A DNA stretch of 64,000 nt from Luzula sylvatica (taxonomy: Eukaryota; Streptophyta; Magnoliopsida; Poales; Juncaceae): contig OX326960.1 of NCBI GenBank assembly GCA_946800325.1, positions 53,466,855 through 53,530,854 of the forward strand, in the 5' to 3' direction. Made by a program: the position numbers and the translations under genes. The first letter of the stretch is position 1, and the number at the start of each line of letters is the position of its first letter. Shown piece after piece: positions 22,740 through 35,289 of this stretch. The notes beneath the pieces are model-generated. The model was not told where the DNA came from. It ran no database searches and saw nothing but the letters and a program-made list of their open reading frames with translations.

Positions 22740-23635
22740 TTGTCTGCCAAGTCGATGAAGCCTACGACTCAAAAGCAAGATCACTCGAACCACTACAAGA
22801 CTCATTTTGTTAAGAGTTCGGAAACCACCAACAAACCGACTCTCGTATTTTGCAACTATTGTTGCAAGTTATGGCACATCTCGTCGGGTTGTTCTCTTCG
22901 CAAATCGCAAACAAATTCAAAATATATTTGGATGCGAAAAGATAGAAACTAGGCGAGCACATCCACCTCTAATGGGGTGGGACCAAAAATGACTTAAGAA
23001 GTCATTGGTAATACACTCCCTCAAGTACATACCATAGCCAAACATTGAGGGGGAGCGTACATCCAAGAATTCGTATTACCTTAACTTTTCTTAAGAACTT
23101 TAATCTAATATGAATTTGTTGTAGATGTGCCTAAGTTCATCGAGCAAGTCAACGGAATGGTGTCTAGATAGTGGTTGCTCTAGACACATGACTTGGAACA
23201 AGAAAATGTTCAAATTGCTAAAACCATTCAAAGGAGGTGACTTTACTCTCGGAGGAAATAAAAAAGGTAAAATAGTCGGTATCGGCTCAATAGGTACCAA
23301 CAATTGAACTTTAGAAAACGTCTACCTAGTAATTGGACTTAAACATAATCTTATTATCATAAGCCAATTATGTGATGCCGGTTATTGTGTAAAATTCGAC
23401 CAATCATCGTGTCTTAAAGATCGAATTGTAGACAATACGGCGGTTTGCAAAGAATGTAGTACTTCGATTTCAAATCATTCTCGTCGGGAATCCATTGCCT
23501 AACCGCATCGGAATCGACTTCACGCTTATGGCATATGAGACTAGGCCATATTTGCATGGAGATGATTCACCGGTTATCCAAAAAGAAACTTGTTTGAGGT
23601 TTACCATCATATAAGCTTAAGCTAGAAGTATTCAC
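22740..23635 (+). pseudogene. Copia gag-pol remnant (zinc knuckle, protease, pre-integrase)
   Basis: Three pieces of a Ty1/copia polyprotein lie in order. A CX2CX4HX4C zinc knuckle (CNYCCKLWHISSGC) falls within 22740-22952. A protease start with catalytic DSG followed by CSRHMTW lies at about 23155-23220. A stretch ending LKHNLIIISQLCDAGY (to about 23390) is followed by a GAG-pre-integrase piece around LWHMRLGHICMEMIHRLS near 23527. Frames change and stops intervene, and no reverse transcriptase or LTR is attached. The right side joins the satellite array at about 23640. It differs from the copia element at 50203. Confidence 0.8.
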
Positions 23636-23640
23636 GCTTA

Positions 23641-26600
23641 TGACAACATGAAAAATTGAGTATTTTGCTCGCGTTACACATAAATTTTGTTATATTTTTA
23701 GAAAATAGGATAATTGATTTTTTTAAGGTGTTAGATGCCAGTTTTTGCATTTTCAAGAAAGTTTTGAAAAAATAGAAATTTATATGTGTTAGTCTTATAT
23801 TACGGAGTAATTCGATGGCAACATGGAAATTGAGTATTTTGCTCGTGTTATTCTTCAATTTTGACATTTGTTGAGAAATAGGATAATTGATTTTTTTAAA
23901 GGTGTTAGACTTAACTTTTTGCATTTTAAAGAAATTTTTGAAAAAACAGAAATGTGTGTGGGTGTTAGTCTTCTATTACTGTGTAGTTTTAGGACTACAT
24001 GGAAATTGATTATTTTGGTCGAGTTACACTTGAATTTTGACATTTAAAAAAAAAATAGGATAATTGATCTTATTCGAAAGTTTGTTAGACTTCAGTTTTT
24101 GTATTTTTATGAAATTTTAGAAAAATACAAAATTGTGTGTTAGTCTTCTATTACAGAGTGGTTTGATAACAACATGAAAATTGAGTATTTTTTTTCGTGT
24201 TACGCTTCAATTTTGACAATTTTTAGAAAATAGGATAATATATTTTTTAAGGTGTTAGACTTCACTTTTTACAATTTCTAAAAATGTTTGGAAAAACAAA
24301 AAATTTGTGTGTGTAAGTCTTCTATTACGGAGTATTTTTAGGACAACATGAAAATTGAGTATTTTCCACGTGTTACAGTTCCATTTTGATATTTTTTAGA
24401 AAATTTTACATTTGATTTTTTTTTAGTTGTTAGACTTCTCTTTAATTTTTTAAAAAAAATTTGAATCATACAAATTTGGATGTGTTAGTCTTCGATTATG
24501 GAGTATTTTTAGGACAACATGAAAATTGAGTATTTTGCTCGTGTTACCCTTCAATTTTGACATTATTTAGAAAATAAGATAATTTTTTTAAAGTGTTAGA
24601 TTCAGTTTTTGCATTTTCAAGAAATTTTGGAAAAAACAGAAATTTGTTTGTGTTAGTCTTCTATTACATAGTACTTTGATGACAAAATAAAAAATTAGTA
24701 TTTTGCTCGTGTTACACTTGAATTTTGACTTTTTCTTCTTCAGAAAAAAGGACAACAAATTTTTAAGGTGTTAGACTTCACTTTTTGCATTTTTAATAAA
24801 TGTCTGAAAAAATAGAAATTTGTGTGTGTTAGTCTTATGTTACTGAGTATTTTTAGGACAACATGAAAATAAAGTATTTTCCTCGGGTTACACTTCAATT
24901 TTTATATTTTTTATGAAATATGATATTTGATATTATTTTTTAAGGTGTTAGACTTGACTTTTTGTATTTTTAAGAAATTTTTGAAAAATAGAAATTTGTG
25001 TGTGTTAGTCTTCTGTTATGTAATTTTTTTTAGGACAACATAAAAATTGAGTATTTTGCTCGCGTTACACATCAATTTTGATAGTTTTTAGAAAATAAGA
25101 TAACTTATTTTTTCAAGGCGTTAGACTACAATTTTGGTATTTTTAAGAATTTTTTTAAAAACAAAATTTGTGTGTGTTAGTCTTATATTATGGAGTAATT
25201 CGATGACAACATGAAAATTGAGTATTTTGCTCTTGTTACTCTTCAATTTTGATATTTTTTGAGAAATATGATAATTGATTTTTTTTAAAGGTGTTAGACT
25301 TAACTTTTTGCATTTTTAAGATACTTTTGAAAAATAGAAATGTTCATGTGTTAGTCTTCTATTACTGTGTAGTTTTAGGACTACATGGAAATTCATTATT
25401 TTGCTTGCGTTACACTTGTATTTTGACATTTTTTGGAAAATAGGATAATTGATTTTATTCGAAGGTGTGTTAGACTTCATGTTTTGTATTTTTAAGAAAG
25501 TTTAGAAAAATACAAAATTGTGGGGGTTAGTCTTCTATTACGGAATATTTTTAGGATAACACGAAACTTGAGTATTTTGCTCGTGTTACACTTCAATTTT
25601 GATATTTTTTTGAAAATAAGATAATTGATTTTTTAAGGTGTTAGATGCCAGTTTTTTACATTTTCAAGAAATAAAAAAAAAACAAAATTGTGTGTGTTAG
25701 TCTTATATTACAGAGTAATTCGATTACAACATGAAAATTGAGTATTTTTCTCGGGTTACTCTTCAATTTTGACATTTTTGGACAAATAGGATGATTGATT
25801 TTTGTAAAGGTGTTAGTTTTAACTTTTTACATTGTTAAGAAATTTTTGAAAAAATAGAAATGTGCGTGTGTTAGTCTTCTATTACTGTGTAGTTTTAGGA
25901 CTACATGGAAATTGATTATTTTACTCGCGTTACACTTGTGTTTTGACAATTTTTTGAAAATAGGACAATTGATTTGATTCGAAGGTTTGTTCGACTTCAG
26001 TTTTTATATTTTTAAGAAATTTTAGAAAATACGAAATTTGTGTGTTAGTCTTCTATTACGGAATAGTTTGAAAACAACAGGAAAATTGAGTATTTTTCTC
26101 GTGTTACGTTTCAATTTTGACAATTTTTAGAAAAAAAGATAATAGATTTTTTAAGGTGTTAGACTTCACTCTTTTTGCATCTTTAAGAAATGTTTGAAAA
26201 AATAGGAATTTGTGTGTGTTAGTCTTCTACTACTGAGTATTTTTAGGACAACTTGAAAATTAAGTATTTTCCTCGTGATATACTTCAATTTTTATATTTT
26301 ATATAAAATATGAAATTTGATTTTATTTTTTAAGGTGTTAGACTACACTTTTTGCATTTTTAAGAAAGTTTTGAAAAAGTAAAGTTTGTGTGTGTTAGTC
26401 TTCTATTACGGAATATTATTTTGACTATATGAAAATTGAGTATTTTGCTCATGTAACCCTTCAATTTTGACATTATTTTGAAAATAAGATAATTTTTTTT
26501 CTATGGTGTTAGACTTCAGTTTTTTGAATTTTCAAGAAATTTTGGAAACACTAGAAATTTGTTTGTTTTAGTCATCTATTACATAGTACTTTGATTACCA

Positions 26601-27101
26601 CATGAAAAATTAGAATTTTGCTCGTGTTACAATTGAGTTTTGACATTTTTTCAGAAAATAGGATAATAGATTTTTTAAGGTCTTAGACTTCACTTTTTTG
26701 CATTTTCTAGAAATGTTTGAAAAATAGAAATTTGTGTGTGTTAGTCTTATATTACTTAGTATTTTTAGGACAATATGAAAATTAAATATTTTCCTCGTGC
26801 TACACTTCAATTTTCATATTTTTATAAAAATATGATATTTGATTTTATTTTTTAAGGTGTTGGACTACACTTTTGCATTTTTAAGAAAGTTTTGAAAAAT
26901 ATAAATTTGTGTGTGTTAGTCTTCTATTTCGGAATATTTTTAGGACGACATGAAAATTGAGTATTTTGCTCGTGTTACACATCAATTTTGATATATTTTT
27001 GAAAATAAGATAATTTATTTTTTTTAAGGTGTTAGATGCCAGTTTTTGCATTTTCAAAAAAAAAATTTCAAAACAAAATTTGTGTGTGTTAGTATTATAT
27101 T
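23641..27101. repeat. Satellite array: 20 monomers of about 174 bp with higher-order structure
   Basis: Anchoring on the word GAGTATTTT or its variant, monomers start at 23658, 23832, 24008, 24183, 24357, 24528, 24696, 24872, 25049, 25220, 25394, 25570, 25740, 25914, 26088, 26262, 26438, 26611, 26784 and 26959. Mean spacing is 173.7 bp. Each has GTGTTAGAC, a T-rich centre and GTGTTAGTCTT. Diagnostic variants fall into six types (a-f) in the order abcdefde-abc-abcdefde-a, an 8-monomer higher-order repeat of about 1.39 kb. The array is cut at 27102 by a CACTA-like end. Size and A/T richness fit plant (peri)centromeric or heterochromatic satellites; location on the chromosome is unknown. Confidence 0.9.
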
Positions 27102-27330
27102 CACTACCGGAAAATATTATGATAGATACAACGGCAAAGTGTTGTCTACGACTCTGTAGCTATCAATGGATCATTAGCTACATCTCTGTCGCCAATATAT
27201 GTTCCTTGCAGCTAATACACCACTTGTTAGCTACACCCTGTGTCGTCAATACCTTCCTGTAACAAATAATTTTTTTAGCTATAACGTGCCCCGTCGTTAA
27301 CAAGTCTTGGTGCCAATAGTATCTTTGGCT
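27102..27330 (+). mobile_element. CACTA-type terminus abutting the satellite
   Basis: The satellite stops abruptly at ATT and is followed by CACTACCGGAAAATATTA, a plant CACTA-type terminal sequence. Subterminal words built around TAGCTA/TAGCTAC and CGTCG-like motifs follow (27160-27300). The element should extend rightward, but I did not find an inverted TAGTG end, so its size is unknown. Confidence 0.5.
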
Positions 27331-28616
27331 ACATAAATCTTCCTAAGCTAATACTATTTTAATATATTTAATTCTCGAAACGAAAAATGTGTTTGAAAAG
27401 GCGGGTGGAATTTTTGTGTCAAGTATTGGCGACTGGACTTAAAAGACTATTGGCGACCCCTAACGTCCAGCTTGTGGCTCTCCAGTTCAGGCACCACTGG
27501 ATGCCTCCTGTTCTCTACTCGGTTTGGGCTTGTTATTCGCTAACCCGCTAAGCACCAGGCTTCCTCTTGCACCTGTCCGGACCAGATTCCTCTTGCACTT
27601 ATCCGGCCTAGCTTCCTCTTGCACCTACTACACAATAAAGATTAAAACAATGTAATATTAAATGGGAGGGGGGGGGGGTTTGCTAGGTCAATTTTTTATA
27701 CAAGCAAGAAAAATCAATATTGTGAATCCATCTATTATTTTTGCTCAAATATAATGCTTTACAATTAAATACATTTAATTAATATTACTTATTATATCAA
27801 TTTAATAAAGGTTGGAGTAATAATATAAGTTGCCATTACAACAATATTGTGAATCCATCTGATAAAAAAAAACAATATTGAATCAAGGACAAACACATAA
27901 AACGTAATAATGGCCAACAAAATATAAACCCTGAAAACAGCAAATAAACGTAATAAAAAAAATATACAACAACATCATGAGTTCACAAACACAAAAATAA
28001 GACATGTACTAGATTATAATTTTCATCAATGTTGAACCATAAGTACCAATGTTAAATCAATATTTAATAAAAACATAGTTAAGCCAAACATACAACAACA
28101 TGATCGAATGATCAATACTCAGTCGTTACAACTCGAACGTCCAAATCATTTCTTTGCATCGAGAGCTGATCAATTATAAGTCAGATGATAACAAATAGAT
28201 AGTTACCATATGCACCGACCAAACGAACTCTCTACACTTTAGCGCCAGAAATTAAATGACCTTCGACGAATGCATGATCATGTATTTTTTCGAAATCCTA
28301 TATTAAAAAAAAATTCAAGTATAAATTACAAATCACATCTAATAAAATTGGGTCATTAAAATCGTAGAAAAGACATTCGAACACAAACTTAATAGTGTAG
28401 ATAGAAGTATCACGACCAGACAAGAAATTCGAAACAAAATTAGCAAACCTAGTAATTGTAGTTTCGTACGACTCTTCCTCATTACCATCCAGGAAATCTC
28501 AAAGATTTAAAATAACAATAGGAACAAACCTCCATAAATTGTGCCACATATTCGATAGAACGCAAGTTTGTGCAAGTTCTCTTGCAAGGGGCTAATTCCG
28601 TCCATTGTGTGGGTAG

Positions 28617-28692
28617 AGTTGAGAAATGAGTAAAATGAGTAGAGTTGAGTAATGAGTAAAATGAGTAGAGCTGAGAAATGAGTATAATGAGA
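28617..28692. repeat. Short minisatellite (about 26 bp unit)
   Basis: GAGTTGAGAAATGAGTAAAAT-type units repeat about three times with small changes, giving Y/S/T-rich chance frames on the minus strand. Confidence 0.75.
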
Positions 28693-28769
28693 AAGGAAAC
28701 TTGCAAAAAGATATAACAAGTTTGTCCAATTTTTAAGAAATCTATAAAACGGTATCATTGACATCTGAT

Positions 28770-29370
28770 AATGGCCGTGGAGTTGCAATTAAATGCATGA
28801 ACCATACAACTAACGGCTTCAATCAAAAGGCACAGTCTAGAGTCTACATGATGTTTCTATGTTTGGTCCAGGGTATATTTAATATCACAAGTTCATTATA
28901 TTTGTAACTCGAAAGGAAAAGTCTTTTCCTGTCTAAAATACAGCGCACTTTTTCCATAGTTTTTTGGTATTCTGAACTGTTGCATTTTTTGGGAAACCAT
29001 TTGTTTCAAATAAATATATTTCAATTGATTTTTTTGGAAACCATTTGTCATGAGTCATCACACTTCATTTCATAGCTCTCTTGTCCATTCTCATTCTGGT
29101 CAAATAAAAACATATATGAGCGTGGATTTCCAATTAAATGCATGAACCTTACAAATGTTAACTTCAATATAAAGGATAGTATATTTGAATATTTTAATGT
29201 TTGGTCCAAAGAAATTTTAATATCACAATAACAAAAACATTCAGATACACAATATCTTGTCGATTCACATTCTGATCATCTAACAATAATAATGAATGTT
29301 GTGTGTGGACTTCCAAGTTAAGGACTTGCATTGGACAAACCGTAATAGTTTCTCATTCTACAATCAATTA
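28770..29370. repeat. Degenerate duplication of a dispersed repeat
   Basis: The words AATTAAATGCATGAACC, TTTGGTCCA and AATATCACAA occur in the same order twice (from about 28788 and 29133). Related copies lie at about 38510-38640 (TATCTTGTCGATT, GTATGAACCTTAGAAAC) and 36965 (GTTTCTCATTCTACAATC, also at 29349). It appears to be an old, unnamed dispersed family. Confidence 0.5.
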
Positions 29371-30052
29371 TAAACTATTTACGTATCAATCTTCCAATAC
29401 TGAATATCTTAAAGAAAAATTATACTTGTCCCCTCTTTAAAATTTTTTGCACCTATCTTTAAAAAATACAACATGTATTAGTATTATTTTTAGAAATTTA
29501 AGATTAAAAATCCATCAAGCATATTCATTTTAATTTCTCTTTATTTTCACATCAATATGAAATACTTATAATTTTAATACTTAATATGTTTTGGAACTCA
29601 CACATATATTATCCTTTAATTAACATATTTATAAGATTGAACATTTGATGACAATGACAACACATATTAGTATTATTTTAAAATACACCTATGTTCGCAT
29701 TCTATTAGTGCTAAATAATATGAAGAGATTGCATAAAGATATGGGTCCAAAATAATGGGGTTGACATATTATTTTAAAAGGACGGGAAAAGACTGCGTGA
29801 ATTACGAAAAGTTTATTTGGAAATTAGTGGATAGTTCCAGAAATAATTGTCAGAAGTAATACTTGTAGTATTTTATATATTTCCATATAGTAAGAAAAAA
29901 ATTGTATTTGTAATTATTAGAATTACATACCAACATTAAAATAATATGATGCAATAACAGACACTTGAAAAGACTATATAACTTCTTCGGAATATGAAAA
30001 AGTTGCCTACACATATTGATTTGGTGTCTTCCTGATACTCAATGTAGAATGG

Positions 30053-30409
30053 TTATATAAAAGGGTCCGAGTCTTGCCCAAAGGGGCTTCGGACAAAATT
30101 CCGTCCAGAACCTTGCAAAATCATAAGATTTTAATATAATATGGATCAATTTATTTTCATATTTGATGACATAAGATAGAATTACATGAGTTATCAAATT
30201 TTTACACAAAATTTTGAATAATTAATATTATTCATTTTGTACATTAATGATTTTTTGTAATTTTATAAAGTTCAAAGAGTTTTACGATAATGTTTTGTTG
30301 CAACAATTATCCATCTTTGGATTAGAAATCACAAAGTTGTGATATGGCGTTGGACAGAATCTTGTCCAAAGCCATTTGGGCAAGAGCCGGAAGGCCCGCT
30401 CCTTATATA
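30053..30409. mobile_element. MITE with imperfect terminal inverted repeats
   Basis: The left arm reads TATATAAAAGGG...CTTGCCCAAAGGGGCTTCGGACAA..TTC.GTCCA. The right arm reverse-complemented reads TATATAAGGAGC...CTTGCCCAAATGGCTTTGGACAA..TTC.GTCCA. The arms are about 60 bp with a handful of mismatches, followed by AT-rich non-coding sequence. The short frame over its right arm is not a gene. Confidence 0.6.
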
Positions 30410-30422
30410 CTATTGCTTCATA

Positions 30423-30453
30423 CTAGCTTCATCCCCCGCGCAATTGCGCGGGA
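30423..30453 (-). mobile_element. Helitron 3' terminus (minus orientation)
   Basis: On the minus strand, hairpin CCCGCGCAATTGCGCGGG is followed by CTAG and T, nearly identical to the terminus at 880. The body should run rightward from 30423. No paired 5' end could be fixed, so the extent is open. Confidence 0.65.
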
Positions 30454-30984
30454 GTTGCACGGTTGTTCTCGAGTTTGATATATTAGTTTTTGTTTTGTTT
30501 TATTGTTTTGTTTTCTTTTTGGTGGTATTTCATTTTATATTTACTGTTGAACTTTACTATGATTTCTCGAATTTAGATGAATATATCATATGTGGTCATT
30601 GCACACACGATATCAACAAATTATTAATACATCGTATATAACACAAATAAATACAATACACAAATTATAAATATTTCGCAATTAAAGAAACAGATAATAT
30701 TAAATAATTTCTAATAAAGAAACAAAATAATTACAACAATATAAAGTTTTAATTAGTTGCGGTATTTGAAAATTACACAATTAAATACATCGGAACAAAC
30801 GAACGTTTCCATTCAAGAATAAAATATGTAAGTATTATATGTTTGCCTCAATAAATCTTGATATTTATAACTTTTACAACACGTATTGTCTAAACTGTTC
30901 AAGAGCCGGATTTCTTGAACAACTGAAACAGTTCTTGTTGTAAAATTTGTTTATTTTTCATACATCATCGGCAAAATCGAGACA

Positions 30985-31038
<54 letters not shown>

Positions 31039-31042
31039 ATTA

Positions 31043-31077
<35 letters not shown>

Positions 31078-32945
31078 CGATGCTCGTTTTCGTGTTCTTG
31101 TGTCTTTGTTCGTATTTAATTGTTTGTATTCGTGAGTTGTGATTCGTAAGCGTATTATTATTAAAATTCGTATCATACTTGTAATTCATATATTGTTTTT
31201 AAATTAGTCTTGTTATTTCACATTAGTAGGGGTACCCATGTTTCGTATTTCGCGTTTAACAATCCTTATTGTTCCTGGTATCGTGTTCATTGTATTATTT
31301 TCTTAATTTACTTAGAGCTGTCAAATATGTATGGTTTTTTCGTGATGAAATATGCATAGGATTAAAGTCGGATTTGTTAAATTTGTATGGATGTAACAAA
31401 ACATCATGGAGTGAAGAAAGAATTTGTATACTTCATCGGCATGCACGTAGTTGTTGAGCTCTTTTTAATTATTATACAATTTAATAATTATAGATTTTTT
31501 TTTATTTTCAATTTTTTCATTGTTGGTTACATTAGAAGATAGAAATATTTTGGAACTGATTCATTGTTATGGGGGTGTATTTTTTTTTTTTTGGCAGACA
31601 TGCATTTTTTTATATAATGTGGAAATAATGATAGTATTGTATTCTCGGCGGTTACTTTTTGTGAACAATCGCTTGAGTATATATGGATCCGTTAACATTG
31701 AAAAACGGAAATATTAGAATTGTTCAATATCCGGATTTCTTGAACAATAAAAATATTTCTCGCATCCCAGTGTATAAATATCTTTCTTCATTCATAATAG
31801 GCAACATGAACAACAGATATAAGTTTTGATGTTGTTTGTATTGTGTGGAGTCCAAACAATTAAACAACATAAGATTATCCTTGCTCGTTTTTGGGCAGAT
31901 AATAAAACGATGTGAACATAATGTTGTCACCAGTACACTAATACACTTTACAAATAACACAACCAATGAAACATAATCGTACCAATAGCAAATATAAATT
32001 GTGAGGTATTTATTTCGTTTGCTTCGAGACGAACAAATGGAATAGTATGAAAACGATGTCATGAAAGAAACAAATTAATTTATTACAAACGAATTTTCTT
32101 GCAGTAATTTGTTTGGAATACAGTTGAAACGGGTAATTTTGGATGGACGTGCTTAGTTCGGATACAAATCTTGTCGCTATTTTTTTCCGCAGGTATATAT
32201 AATGTATCTCATGTCATCTTATTACAAATGAGTTATGCATGAATCTAGTTGTCATGAAAGTATACGTGATAAGTTTGGATAGGCGTGCTTAGCTCGGATA
32301 CGAAATTTGTAGTGATTTTTTTTTAATGGATATATATCTCGTCGCTTTATTACAAATGAACTTTTTACGAATGTAGTTTTCATGAAGGTATGGGTATTTT
32401 TTTTACAGATTAATCAATTATGCTAATCACAATCATTGCAATTTCATGAAAGGAATCTAGTTGTCATGGAGGTGTAGGTATTTTTTACAGATTAGCCAAT
32501 TATGGTAATTATGATCATCGTAATTACATGAAACAAATACAAAGAATTGAATACACATTAATTTATTCAGAACAACTTTTCTTGCAGTAGTTTCTTTTGA
32601 GTACAGTCAGCACACCTAAGTTTGAATAGTTGTTCTTTGCTGTGATACAAATCTTGTGGTGGTTTTTTTGACGGATATGTATTTCATGGCTCTTTATTAT
32701 GAACAAACTGCATAAGAATGAATATACTATCATCATGAAGGTGTAGGCAAATTTTATTAAGATTGATTAATATGATTATGATGATGCATATGATTATGAT
32801 GATGATGCATATGATTATGATGATCATGCACATGGTGATGATTATGATGATGATATGCATACATATCGAACCAATTAGCTAATCATCCATCATTAATTGC
32901 AATTAAAGAAAGCACAAAACAGTAAATAAGAATAAATATAAGATT
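30454..32945. other. AT-rich sequence, possibly Helitron body
   Basis: This may be the interior of the Helitron ending at 30423. It has dispersed internal repeats: CGGATTTCTTGAACAA at about 30909 and 31732; GTGCTTAGTTCGGATAC at 32150 and GTGCTTAGCTCGGATAC at 32288, each followed by a T-run and GGATATATAT; and 'catatgattatgatgatgatg' words at 32770-32860. No coding sequence was recognised. Confidence 0.4.
30985..31077. repeat. (ATG)n trinucleotide microsatellite
   Basis: Two ATG/GAT tracts separated by GGTGGTGGTGGTGATTAG. It yields poly-His and poly-Ser chance frames on the minus strand, which I do not treat as coding. Confidence 0.95.
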
Positions 32946-33976
32946 AGAGCATCGTACTTGAAGCTGAAGCCGAAACAGTGACTCTTTGACATAATCGGTT
33001 TGTTAATCCCCAATTCCCGTTGCGAGCACTTATTTGTATTCGAACCAGTGAATTCGCAGGGTGCCTTGATTCAAACTAATCGGCTTAAATTAAAATTAAA
33101 AAAGAATTCAATTTTACAGATTAGTCCCTGCTTTTTTTTAAAATTAATTTTAAAAGATTAGTTCAGGAATTGTATTCTCGAGATTTATATCAGAGGTTAG
33201 CTCGAAAACCATGCAGATTGCCTGGTGTCCGAAAAGATGCACACCTGAAAAATTCAATAAAAACGAAAGTGATTACTGGATAGTAACAAACAACTAACCT
33301 TACAAAATCGAAAGTTGAAACTACGAAATTAAAAATAAAAATTCAACTGAAATTATGTACACAATTGAAACAAATAAAAAATCGAAAATAAAAGATAGTA
33401 CATCTTTTTTTTAAGTGGACACGTAATACCTGCCTCGGTTTGTAATTCTTGTTTCTCCTTTTTCGATATTCTGTCGTGTTCTTCTTTCGGCCTCCCATGC
33501 CTTTATTTCCAAGACAATTATGCTATATATGGAAACAAAATACATAATTAATTAGGTAATTAATGCGAAGTAATATAAATAAAAATAAAAAATAGGTTCT
33601 ATTGTGTTGCCTGATCGTCGAGTAGCTTGGAGAAGTGAATTCGGAGACGAATCCAGCAGGCGCCAACAGCAACGCCTTTGCAAACTCCGCAGTGAAACTC
33701 CATGTCGTCGAGGGTTTCATTCGAGAGCTTTGTTTTTCAGCTCCTATTGAACGACACACCAGCGGCTTGTAGGTTCTGAAAGTTCGGAAAAAAAAAAAAT
33801 TTAATCCTCTTAAAAATTGATCCACTTAAATTTTTTAAAGTAGAATATACACACAAATATTTAAATTCAAATAATTCAAAAAATGATAAAAGAATATGAC
33901 ACAGGCAAAAACCTGTTTTTTCAGGTTTTATCGAAGCCAAATCGGAATCTCTGACTCTCCCATTCAATGAGCCCAT
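32946..33976 (-). other. Possible multi-exon gene fragment (unidentified)
   Basis: On the minus strand several stretches look exon-like and end at plausible splice sites. A start at 33976 reads MGSLNGRVRDSDLASIKPEKT and ends ACAG|GTTTTT near 33917. A segment at about 33777-33600 follows a T-rich AG acceptor. One near 33520-33430 reads LEIKAWEAERRTRQNIEKG before CAG|GTATTA. A final piece ends NWGLTNRLCQRV...TML* near 32948. I could not join the phases with confidence, and some frames contain stops, so it may be a decayed or captured gene. Composition is GC-richer than the flanks. Confidence 0.25.
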
Positions 33977-34041
33977 GGTAAATACTCTCTAATTGCTTGA
34001 AGAAAGGAGGTGAAACGTGTAAGTTATTTAATATTTATTAA

Positions 34042-34044
<3 letters not shown>

Positions 34045-34117
<73 letters not shown>
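34045..34117. repeat. Compound (TA)n(GA)n microsatellite
   Basis: About 20 TA units run directly into about 16 GA units, immediately left of the MITE at 34120. Confidence 0.95.
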
Positions 34118-34119
<2 letters not shown>

Positions 34120-34120
<1 letters not shown>

Positions 34121-34344
34121 ATGACTAAGATACTTAATTAAGTATCATGAGTTTGGTACTTAAGATTTTTGGACCATTATATTTGATTTGAGATTTTTGC
34201 ATTTAATGATTAGCATAAACTGATTTGGTAATCATTAATGATGAATATATATATCATTAAAAAACACAAATCTCAAAATAAATCCAATGGTAAAAAAATT
34301 ATAAGTACCGAATCATTGATACTTAATTAAGTATCTTAGCCATC
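34120..34344. mobile_element. MITE flanked by compound microsatellites
   Basis: The left end GATGACTAAGATACTTAATT pairs with the right end read in reverse, GATGGCTAAGATACTTAATT. Similarity continues through GGTACTTA.GATTTTT..ACCATT for about 75 bp. The core is non-coding. (TA)n(GA)n lies at its left and (CA)n(TA)n at its right, so a target duplication cannot be read. Design is like rice Micron-type elements that sit in TA microsatellites, though family membership is unproven. Confidence 0.75.
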
Positions 34345-34397
34345 ACACACACACACACACGCACGCGCACACACACACACACACATATATATATATA
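34345..34397. repeat. Compound (CA)n(TA)n microsatellite
   Basis: CA repeats with a few CG changes grade into (TA)n, immediately right of the MITE. Confidence 0.95.
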
Positions 34398-35289
34398 AAA
34401 CTTATATTTGAATTATTTTCGCAATACAACCTCTGTTTTATTGCTTGCTTGGATGCGAAGATGAAAACATGGGTTACAACAAATTCTTCTCTTGCTTAAC
34501 ACTAAGAACTGTGAGAGCCAGTTATTCTAGGACGTACAATTTTTTTAATTTATTTCAACAAGTTATAATGGAGTGCGCATCAGAACAATATCATATTGAG
34601 AAAGTAATTATGCTAGATGAATAGTTTCTATGTTGCTAATGTTGTTTCATGCTTGTAATTTGTGATATACAATATTATTAGTTTTTGTTGAAATATTATG
34701 CTTTACAACTAAATACAATAATTATAACATATATTATGTTAGATGAATATTTTCATCAATGTTAACCATAACCACCAATTTCTAATCAATTCATATGGGA
34801 CCCACATTGTAATAAATATCAAAAATATGATTTTGACATTTGTCGTTTTTCTTTATCAAATAATAAAAAATGAAAATTTGAGGTTTTTAAGTGGCATATT
34901 TATTCATTATTATAAGAATTATTTATACATATGCAATTATATTTACTTGAGGGTTATATTGAAAAGTTCAAATTCTTTTTGTATTTGGGCCGAGTATTTT
35001 AGTTGGCCTGTATATTCACCTTAGCGGTGCTATACACGGGATATCAATATGTCTTGAATCATTGAAGTGAGTCATCAGAGAGAAAGTCATCTCATCCAAA
35101 TAAGAGAGAAAAATAAATCCTTGTTAGTTTTTTTTTCCACCAGAAGTATTTTGCCAAAAGAAAGAAATAAGAAAGACTGAAAGTGGTCGAAATCCATTAA
35201 ATTAGAAGCATGAGAAAGTAGATGTTGTCTCTTAGTGCTGGATAGAAGGGGACTTCTCAATTGAGTTTCGAGTTTTTCGTTCATGCTCG
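34398..35289. other. Intergenic sequence
   Basis: AT-rich, without a supported gene or element end. The short open frames here have no recognisable content. Confidence 0.45.

Larger units (their letters stand above)
27331..30052. other. Intergenic sequence, mostly AT-rich
   Basis: A GC-richer patch at about 27455-27625 has repeated CTTCCTCTTGCAC words, and a G-run lies near 27665-27678. Two small repeats in this interval are annotated separately. No gene was recognised. Confidence 0.45.

Noticed and set aside
23641..27101. CRISPR-like array
   Set aside because: The whole monomer repeats with no unique spacers, and the genome is a plant; it is a satellite.
30958..31176. Poly-histidine / poly-serine protein
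   Set aside because: It is a translation of the (ATG)n microsatellite and has no other content.
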